From positions 1 to 19,282 of the forward strand of contig JAJBTR010000350.1 of assembly GCA_020860745.1 (NCBI GenBank): a DNA stretch of 19,282 nt, in the 5' to 3' direction. Within the stretch, counting starts at the first letter, position 1. Each line of letters begins with the position of its first letter. Both the position numbers and the translations under genes were made by a program. This DNA is from Lachnospiraceae bacterium. Lineage in GTDB: Bacteria > Bacillota > Clostridia > Lachnospirales > Lachnospiraceae. Shown piece after piece: positions 14,049 to 19,282 of the stretch. The notes below the pieces were generated by a model, which did no database searches, was not told the DNA's origin, and saw only the letters and a program-made list of their open reading frames with translations.

Positions 14049-14077
14049 CTGACATCCGGGATATTTGAATTTAAAAT
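14049..14077 (+). promoter_or_regulatory. Promoter of the ecf operon
   Basis: CTGACA (14049-14054), 17-nt spacer, TAAAAT (14072-14077), each hexamer 5 of 6 to consensus. The leader is about 80 nt with a short hairpin, CTGTGG/CCGCAG, near 14100-14120. Confidence 0.65.
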
Positions 14078-14163
14078 TCTGACGATATCAGGGAAAAACT
14101 GTGGGTAGAGCATCCGCAGGTTGAGTTATGATTTTGGAATTTGTCAGGATGTGAGGAATTGAT

Positions 14164-16002
14164 ATGGCTTTTATAAGAGCAAAAAATCTGAAACATCGTT
14201 TTTCCCGCAGAGACGAGGAGGGGCAGGTGATCGGCGAGGTCACTGCACTGGATGGGGTCGACCTGGATGTGGAAGCGGGGCAGTTTATCGCTATCCTCGG
14301 CCAGAATGGCTCCGGAAAGTCTACGTTCGCCAAACATCTGAATGTGCTGCTCACTCCTACGGAAGGGACACTGGTGGTGGATGATAAAAATGTGGATGAT
14401 GTGTATGAAACCTGGAATATCCGGCAGTCCGCCGGTATGATCTTTCAGAATCCGGATAATCAGATTGTGGCCGGTGTGGTGGAGGAGGATGTGGCGTTTG
14501 GACCGGAAAATCTGGGGATGGAACCAGAAAAAATCTGCTCCCGGGTGGAGGAAAGCCTGGAGGCGGTAAACATGTCAGAGTTCCGCCGCCATTCCCCGAA
14601 TAAGCTTTCCGGCGGCCAGAAGCAGCGCGTGGCAGTGGCCGGTGTGGTGGCCATGCATCCAAAGTGTATTATCATGGATGAACCTACCGCCATGCTTGAC
14701 CCGAGCGGGCGGCTGGAGGTGCTGCAAACCGCGCATCGCCTGAACCAGGAAGAGGGCGTTACGGTAATCCTTATCACACATTACATGGAGGAGGCAGCGC
14801 AGGCTGACCATATTTTCGTTATGAACCGGGGAAGAGTTGTGATGCAGGGAGTGCCCCGGGAGATATTTTCCAGAGTAGAAGAACTGCAGGGATACGGCAT
14901 GGATGTGCCGCAGATTACGCGGCTTGCCTATCGGCTTCGTCGGGATGGGATTACTTTGCCTGAGGGAATTTTGAATCGGAAGGAGCTGGCAGATGCCCTG
15001 TGCAGATGGGGAAAAGAGACGGAAAACCTGCATGCAGAAAGCAACACAAATAAAAAAATGCATATCGCCCCCCTGGAAGAGAGCAATCCGGGAGAAAAAG
15101 TGTCCCATAGCAGTCCTGAAGAAGCGGAGGATGATCCGGCGGCACAAAACAAACGGAAAGAAAAACTGCGTCTGGAACAGGTCTCCTTTTCTTATGGCGG
15201 CGGGACTGTTCACGGCGCACCGGTTTTAAACAATGTTTCCCTTACCGTTTATGAAGGAGATTTTCTCGGAGTGATCGGACACACCGGTTCCGGGAAATCC
15301 ACGATGATTCAGCTTTTTAACGGTTTGTTAAAACCGAATGAAGGTAATGTATATTACGAAGATCAGAATATCTCGGCAGCCGATTTTTCCCTTCGGGCGC
15401 TGAGAGGCAGGGTTGGTCTGGTCTTTCAGTATCCGGAGTATCAGCTTTTTGAGGAAACTGTGTTAAAAGACGTGGCATTCGGGCCGAAAAATCAGGGACT
15501 GGATGCGGAGGCTGCATTGGAGAGAGCCCGGGAGGCGCTGCGGCAGGTGAAGCTGCCGGAGGATTGCTGGGAGATGTCGCCCTTTGATCTTTCAGGCGGC
15601 CAGAAGCGCCGCGTCGCGATCGCCGGTGTGATTGCCATGAATCCGTCCGTGCTGATTCTGGATGAGCCTACCGCGGGGCTGGATCCCCGGGGAAGAGACG
15701 AATTGTTCGGATTGATCCGGGAACTGCATGATCGTCTGCATATTACGGTGCTGCTGGTCTCCCACAGCATGGAGGATGTGGCGGAATATGTCAGCCGTAT
15801 CGTAGTGATGAATCGAGGGGAAATCATGCTGGAGGGAATTCCGGAGGAAGTGTTTTCCCATATGAAAGAACTGGAAGCGGCCTCGCTGGCTGTTCCGCAG
15901 GTGACCTATCTGCTCCATGACCTGAAGGAGCGGGGATTCCCGGTCTCTGTGTGTGCGACAACCCTGGAGGAGGCAGAAAGAGAAATCAGGAAAATATGTT
16001 AA
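14164..16002 (+). CDS. ecfA: Fused ECF transporter ATPase (EcfA1-EcfA2 in one chain)
   Basis: ATP-hydrolysing part of the energy-coupling factor module that powers vitamin and micronutrient uptake with EcfT and exchangeable S components. 612 residues with two complete ABC domains. Domain 1: Walker A GQNGSGKST (46-54), Q-loop 'FQNPDNQ', LSGGQ (148-152), Walker B with E173, switch H206. Domain 2: Walker A GHTGSGKST (372-380), 'FQYPEYQLFEETV', LSGGQ (476-480), Walker B with E501, H534. In most Firmicutes these are two adjacent genes of about 280 residues each. Here a charged, low-complexity linker (about 282-334) joins them. The only Met in the linker, M299 (ATG 15058), has no ribosome binding site, so this is a real fusion. 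GAGGA at 14153-14157 supports the start; ecfT overlaps the end by 7 nt. Confidence 0.95.
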   Translation: MAFIRAKNLKHRFSRRDEEGQVIGEVTALDGVDLDVEAGQFIAILGQNGSGKSTFAKHLNVLLTPTEGTLVVDDKNVDDVYETWNIRQSAGMIFQNPDNQIVAGVVEEDVAFGPENLGMEPEKICSRVEESLEAVNMSEFRRHSPNKLSGGQKQRVAVAGVVAMHPKCIIMDEPTAMLDPSGRLEVLQTAHRLNQEEGVTVILITHYMEEAAQADHIFVMNRGRVVMQGVPREIFSRVEELQGYGMDVPQITRLAYRLRRDGITLPEGILNRKELADALCRWGKETENLHAESNTNKKMHIAPLEESNPGEKVSHSSPEEAEDDPAAQNKRKEKLRLEQVSFSYGGGTVHGAPVLNNVSLTVYEGDFLGVIGHTGSGKSTMIQLFNGLLKPNEGNVYYEDQNISAADFSLRALRGRVGLVFQYPEYQLFEETVLKDVAFGPKNQGLDAEAALERAREALRQVKLPEDCWEMSPFDLSGGQKRRVAIAGVIAMNPSVLILDEPTAGLDPRGRDELFGLIRELHDRLHITVLLVSHSMEDVAEYVSRIVVMNRGEIMLEGIPEEVFSHMKELEAASLAVPQVTYLLHDLKERGFPVSVCATTLEEAEREIRKIC

Positions 16003-16829
16003 AGGATATCACGCTCGGACAGTTTTATCCTGCAGATTCCGTGATACACAGACTGGATCCGCGGGTAAAGCTTTTTTCTACAATTTTATATCTGGTTGCA
16101 CTTTTTCTGATCAACGGTGTGGTGGGCTGGATTCTGGCAACGGTATTTCTTCTGGCGGTGATTGCTCTGTCGAAGGTGCCGTTTGTGATGCTGTGCAAGG
16201 GAGTGCGTGCAATCTGGGCGCTCATTGCGATCACGGCGGTCTGCAATTTGTTTTTTACGCAGGGGGAAGATGTGCTGTTCCAATGGAAGATAATCTGCAT
16301 CACCGGGACAGGGATCCATCGGACCATTTATTACTCCCTGCGATTGATTTACCTGGTGGTGGGATCCTCGATTCTGACTCTGACCACCTCACCGACCCGC
16401 CTGACGGACGGCATGGAGGAGGGGCTATGGTTTCTGGCAAAAATCCGGATTCCGATTCACGAGATCGCCATGATGATGTCCATTGCCCTTCGTTTTATCC
16501 CGATTCTGGGGGAGGAGGCGGATAAGGTGAAAAAAGCACAGATGGCCCGCGGGGCTGATTTTGAGGAGGGGAATCTCCTGCAGAGGGTAAAAAGCCTGAT
16601 TCCGATACTGGTTCCGCTGTTTGTGTCCGCGTTTCGCCGCGCCAATGACCTTTCTCTGGCTATGGAGGCCCGGTGTTACCGGGGCGGAGAGGGACGGACC
16701 AAAATGCACCCGCTGAAGTATGAGCGGAGAGACTGTCTCGCTTACATCGTGGCGTTTGCGTTCCTGGCGGCGATAGTTGCGGTGAGAGTTTTGTATCTTA
16801 CGGTCTGGGGGAAATTGGGGATTTTGTAA
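15996..16829 (+). CDS. ecfT: ECF transporter transmembrane protein EcfT
   Basis: Membrane coupling subunit of the ECF module, 277 residues. It begins 'MLKDITLGQFYPADSVIHRLDPRVKLF', typical of EcfT. Several hydrophobic helices are followed by the two cytosolic coupling motifs that dock into the ATPases: A184-R185-G186 in 'KAQMARGADF' and A225-R226-C227 in 'AMEARCYRGG'. The start ATG 15996 overlaps the last codons of the ATPase gene, implying translational coupling and 1:1 expression with the fused ATPase; an upstream start at 15951 is rejected because the family start is at 15996. truA follows after 90 nt. Confidence 0.95.
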   Translation: MLKDITLGQFYPADSVIHRLDPRVKLFSTILYLVALFLINGVVGWILATVFLLAVIALSKVPFVMLCKGVRAIWALIAITAVCNLFFTQGEDVLFQWKIICITGTGIHRTIYYSLRLIYLVVGSSILTLTTSPTRLTDGMEEGLWFLAKIRIPIHEIAMMMSIALRFIPILGEEADKVKKAQMARGADFEEGNLLQRVKSLIPILVPLFVSAFRRANDLSLAMEARCYRGGEGRTKMHPLKYERRDCLAYIVAFAFLAAIVAVRVLYLTVWGKLGIL

Positions 16830-16919
16830 AATGATTGCGGAGCTTGTTATTGTATAGTGGTAATCAGACAGAGTGCGGAACCGGGAGTTCAGAATAAGGA
16901 GTGGAAGGCGAACAGAACT

Positions 16920-17660
16920 ATGGCGAGAATCAAGCTGGTGGTGGCCTATGACGGGACCAGCTATCACGGATGGCAGATACAGCCCGGCAAGATGACGATT
17001 GAGGAAAAGTTAAATACTGCGCTGACAGACCTGTTGGGCGAGAAAATCCGCGTGATTGGCGCCAGCCGTACGGATTCCGGGGTGCATTCGCTGGGAAATG
17101 TGGCGGTTTTTGATGCTGATACCCACATCCCGGCAGAGAAGATTTCTTTTGCCTTAAACCAGCGGTTGCCAGAGGATATTGTGGTGCAGGAATCGTGCGA
17201 GGCGGCGTCTGACTGGCATCCGCGGCATTGTGACAGTATAAAAACTTATGAATACCGGATCTTAAACCGAACCTTTCCAATGCCCACACGCCGGTTGGAT
17301 ACGTATTTTTATCATTATCCGCTGGACGCGGAGCGGATGGAGGAGGCGGCGAAGTGGCTGGAAGGCACCCATGATTTTAAAAGCTTCTGTTCGACGAATA
17401 CGGCGGTGAAGACCACTGTGCGGACACTTTATTCCTGCGAAGTGACACGGGCAGAGGATATCATTACTATCCGGCTTAGCGGAAGCGGATTCCTCTATAA
17501 TATGGTGCGCATCATCGCCGGCACACTGATTCCCATCGGGGCGGGACAGATGGAGCCGGAGGAGATTACCCGGATCCTGGAGGAAAGGGACCGGGCGGCG
17601 GCGGGTCCGACGGCGCCGGCACACGGGCTGACGATGATGGGGATTGATTTTATAGAATAA
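16920..17660 (+). CDS. truA: tRNA pseudouridine(38-40) synthase TruA
   Basis: Converts uridines 38-40 of the tRNA anticodon arm to pseudouridine. 246 residues, the normal length. The catalytic aspartate is D52 in 'GASRTDSGVHSLGNVAVF', and other family stretches are 'YDGTSYHGWQIQP', 'KTYEYRI', 'GTHDFKSFCS' and 'GSGFLYNMVRIIAGTL'. The start at 16920 fits the family ('MARIKLVVAYDG'); an in-frame ATG at 16857 would add 21 residues. The ribosome binding site is modest (GGAAGG at 16903-16908). The order ecf-truA-rplM-rpsI is conserved across Firmicutes. Confidence 0.96.
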   Translation: MARIKLVVAYDGTSYHGWQIQPGKMTIEEKLNTALTDLLGEKIRVIGASRTDSGVHSLGNVAVFDADTHIPAEKISFALNQRLPEDIVVQESCEAASDWHPRHCDSIKTYEYRILNRTFPMPTRRLDTYFYHYPLDAERMEEAAKWLEGTHDFKSFCSTNTAVKTTVRTLYSCEVTRAEDIITIRLSGSGFLYNMVRIIAGTLIPIGAGQMEPEEITRILEERDRAAAGPTAPAHGLTMMGIDFIE

Positions 17661-17716
17661 GCCAGGTTTGATGAAAAATTAATTTTGAAAAATATTCTGT
17701 AAAGCATAAAAATCTG

Positions 17717-17745
17717 TTGACATTAAAAAATGGCTGTAATATAAT
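17717..17745 (+). promoter_or_regulatory. Consensus promoter of rplM-rpsI
   Basis: TTGACA (17717-17722), 17-nt spacer, TATAAT (17740-17745): perfect sigma-A hexamers with ideal spacing. Predicted start near 17752. It makes rplM-rpsI transcription independent of the ecf-truA unit. Confidence 0.92.
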
Positions 17746-17751
17746 GTCAAA

Positions 17752-18003
17752 GTCTGACAAGACGTGTTTTTGTCGTGTTTTCATGACAAAATCTCCGAGA
17801 GACTGTGCGACAGCATTTGAATAGAAAATGGCCGGGGTGGGATCCGGCTGCCGAAAATCCTGTATCAGGTATTCTCCACAAGCCTGCATATGGGAAATCG
17901 GACGATGTGGACACATGATCTAACCTTTTTATGATCTGAGGCGGAAGTGACCGGACATCTCTTTTGGCGAGGATCGGATAATCGATTCAAGGAGGAACAT
18001 GCA
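17752..18003 (+). promoter_or_regulatory. Long structured leader of rplM-rpsI (candidate L13 leader)
   Basis: About 250 nt of untranslated RNA before rplM, with no gene in it. Visible elements are AGTCT/AGACT (17751-17755 with 17800-17804) closing an inner hairpin TGTCGTG-TTTT-CATGACA, then CTGT-GCG-ACAG, GCCGG/CCGGC near 17830-17850, TCCACA/TGTGGA near 17875-17912, and GATCG/CGATT just before the ribosome binding site. Firmicutes rplM operons often carry an autoregulatory leader bound by L13; whether this one fits that consensus needs a covariance search. Confidence 0.5.
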
Positions 18004-18432
18004 ATGGATACATTCATGGCAAAAAATGAAGCTATTGATAGAAAATGGTATGTAGTGGATGCTACAGGATATACATTAGGCCGCTTATCTGCAGAGATCG
18101 CAAAGATTTTAAGAGGTAAGCACAAGCCGATTTATACACCGCACATCGATACCGGTGATTACGTGATCGTGGTCAACGCTGAGAAGATCAAAGTGACAGG
18201 CAAGAAGCTGAATCAGAAGATTTATTATCATCACTCCGAGTATGTCGGCGGTATGAAAGAGACATCTTTAAAGGAGATGCTTGCAAAGCACCCCGAGAGA
18301 GTGATTGAGCATGCAGTTAAAGGTATGCTTCCGAAAGGACCTCTGGGCAGACAGATGTACAAAAAGCTGTTTGTTTATGCCGGACCGGATCACAAGCATG
18401 CGGCTCAGAAACCTGAAGTTTTGACATTTTAA
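18004..18432 (+). CDS. rplM: 50S ribosomal protein L13
   Basis: Large-subunit assembly protein, 142 residues. Signature stretches are '[29 protein letters not shown]', '[20 protein letters not shown]', '[13 protein letters not shown]' and '[36 protein letters not shown]'. AAGGAGG at 17989-17995 is 8 nt from ATG 18004, which decides the start; an upstream start at 17947 is rejected. rpsI follows after 21 nt as a classic L13-S9 pair. Confidence 0.98.
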   Translation: MDTFMAKNEAIDRKWYVVDATGYTLGRLSAEIAKILRGKHKPIYTPHIDTGDYVIVVNAEKIKVTGKKLNQKIYYHHSEYVGGMKETSLKEMLAKHPERVIEHAVKGMLPKGPLGRQMYKKLFVYAGPDHKHAAQKPEVLTF

Positions 18433-18453
18433 TCGGTGAGGAGGTAATAGATC

Positions 18454-18846
18454 ATGGCGAATACAAATTATTATGGAACAGGCAGAAGAAAAAAATCTGT
18501 TGCCAGAGTATATTTAAAGCCCGGCACAGGAAAAGTTACCATCAACAAGAGAGATATGGATGATTATTTTGGTTTTGAGACACTCAAGATCATCGTTCGT
18601 CAGCCGCTGGTTGCTACAGATACCGCGGATAAATTTGATGTTCAGGTGAATGTAAAGGGCGGCGGATATACCGGACAGGCCGGCGCTATCCGTCACGGCA
18701 TCGCACGTGCGCTGCTTACTGTAGATGCAGATTACAGACCGGTGCTGAAGAAAGCCGGATATCTGACACGTGACCCGAGAATGAAAGAGCGTAAGAAATA
18801 CGGTCTCAAAGCGGCTCGTCGCGCACCTCAGTTCAGTAAGAGATAA
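18454..18846 (+). CDS. rpsI: 30S ribosomal protein S9
   Basis: Small-subunit protein whose C-terminal tail reaches the P-site tRNA. 130 residues, beginning '[33 protein letters not shown]', with '[20 protein letters not shown]' in the middle and ending in the invariant '[17 protein letters not shown]'. GAGGAGG just upstream supports the start. Last gene of the operon; the terminator begins 22 nt after the stop. Confidence 0.98.
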   Translation: MANTNYYGTGRRKKSVARVYLKPGTGKVTINKRDMDDYFGFETLKIIVRQPLVATDTADKFDVQVNVKGGGYTGQAGAIRHGIARALLTVDADYRPVLKKAGYLTRDPRMKERKKYGLKAARRAPQFSKR

Positions 18847-18868
18847 TTGTCCGAAAAAATGGACTTGC

Positions 18869-18912
18869 AAAACCCGGAAAAGCCAGTGTTTGTGCGGCTT
18901 CCCGGGTTTTTT
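18869..18912 (+). terminator. Terminator of rplM-rpsI
   Basis: Two-part stem: AAAACCCGG (18869-18877) with CCGGGTTTT (18902-18910), and AAGCC (18879-18883) with GGCTT (18896-18900), followed by T residues to 18912. A strong intrinsic terminator. Confidence 0.9.
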
Positions 18913-19210
18913 GTTACCTGAAACCGGTTTTGTCGGCTTTGTCTTGATTTGTCGTAATTTGACCCGTTTTTTCCTTAAATTTACTGTTAATGAAGTGGTC
19001 AAAACGCTAAAAAACGGCAAAATCTGTTAATGAAGTGGGCAAATTTCGCCTCTGAAAGGGGCTGATTTGAGGGCTGTTTTTGGCTTCGACATCGCCTGTT
19101 TTTTCTCTGATTTTTTTATTGTCAGCGGCCTCATTTGGTGAGGTCCTGATTTGTCAGTTTTCTCTGATTTTGTCCTGATTTGATAAATTTAATACAGTTT
19201 TATATTACAT
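18913..19210. repeat. Gene-free T-rich region with short direct repeats
   Basis: No ORF with a ribosome binding site is seen. CTGTTAATGAAGTGG occurs at 18984-18998 and 19024-19038, exactly 40 bp apart, each followed by a purine/pyrimidine change and CAAA. The heptamer TGATTTG occurs at 18945, 19063, 19147 and 19176, with near-copies at about 19109 and 19165. GTCCTGATTTG is repeated 29 bp apart (19143-19153 and 19172-19182). The plus strand is very T-rich. The purpose is unknown. Confidence 0.6.
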
Positions 19211-19258
19211 AGCGCATTTTGTGAATTCCTTAGATGGATAGCAGGATGCGCTTTTTTT
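19211..19258 (+). terminator. Terminator-like hairpin near the window end
   Basis: AGCGCAT (19211-19217) pairs with ATGCGCT (19246-19252), followed by seven T residues. The loop is long (28 nt). A possible promoter lies just upstream (TTGATA near 19181, TATTAC near 19204), so this could be a very short RNA or a leader terminator for a gene beyond the window. Confidence 0.45.
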
Positions 19259-19282
19259 ATTTCATAGGAAAATTCGTTCTAT

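Noticed and set aside
15058..15060. Internal start that would give a separate EcfA2
   Set aside because: The ATG is preceded by an A-rich stretch with no ribosome binding site, and the codons before it are open and in frame with EcfA1.
14575..15213. 212-codon minus-strand frame and similar long frames inside the ABC gene
   Set aside because: Antisense shadows of the fused ATPase, with biased composition and no start signals.

Overview
The window reads as a stretch of chromosome from an anaerobic Firmicute of the class Clostridia, most likely a gut Lachnospiraceae. The evidence is the feoA-feoA-feoB cluster with a small FeoB-associated Cys-rich peptide, the conserved Firmicutes order ecfA-ecfT-truA-rplM-rpsI, strong AGGAGG ribosome binding sites, consensus sigma-A promoters, and family-level resemblance of several proteins (NAT_N/GNAT_C acyltransferase, DAPG/phloretin hydrolase family, VanW with an acidic tail). 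The genus cannot be fixed from the sequence alone.

Layout. 1-3605: ferrous iron uptake (two FeoA, FeoB, a 57-residue Cys-rich membrane peptide) with a 135-bp hairpin repeat between feoB and the peptide gene. 3718-7892: a CPBP membrane protease, divergent from an acyltransferase-like gene, which converges on polyphosphate kinase ppk1 with a 4-nt gap. 8071-8233: a stand-alone tRNA-Gly(CCC) with its own promoter and a perfect-stem terminator. 8235-10332: a small conserved protein, a DAPG/phloretin hydrolase-like enzyme and a DUF2798-like membrane protein, the last preceded by a structured leader with an intrinsic terminator. 10590-12606: a 34-residue membrane peptide whose stop codon lies inside a MITE-like hairpin, then a VanW/PG_binding_4 cell-wall gene broken by one in-frame TAG. 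12787-13879: a lone AIR-synthase C-terminal domain protein and trmL. 14049-17660: an ECF vitamin transporter module in which both ATPases are fused into one 612-residue protein, then ecfT and truA. 17717-18912: a consensus promoter, a long leader, rplM, rpsI and a terminator. 18913-19282: no gene; a T-rich stretch with short repeats and a terminator-like hairpin.

How the genes relate. FeoA, FeoB and the Cys-rich peptide form one iron import unit. Fused EcfA1A2 and EcfT form the shared energising module of ECF (group II) vitamin transporters; their substrate-binding S components are elsewhere. TruA, TrmL, L13, S9 and tRNA-Gly belong to translation. The other genes look like single-gene units.

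The most unusual feature is a set of non-coding hairpin elements with inverted ends (3127-3261, 9604-9769, 10814-10977, 13882-14015, plus a partial copy at 8719-8750). Each of the four larger ones sits at or just past the 3' end of a gene, and two of them supply the stop codon. No transposase is present, so any mobility would be in trans. I found no CRISPR array, phage, toxin-antitoxin or recognised defence system.
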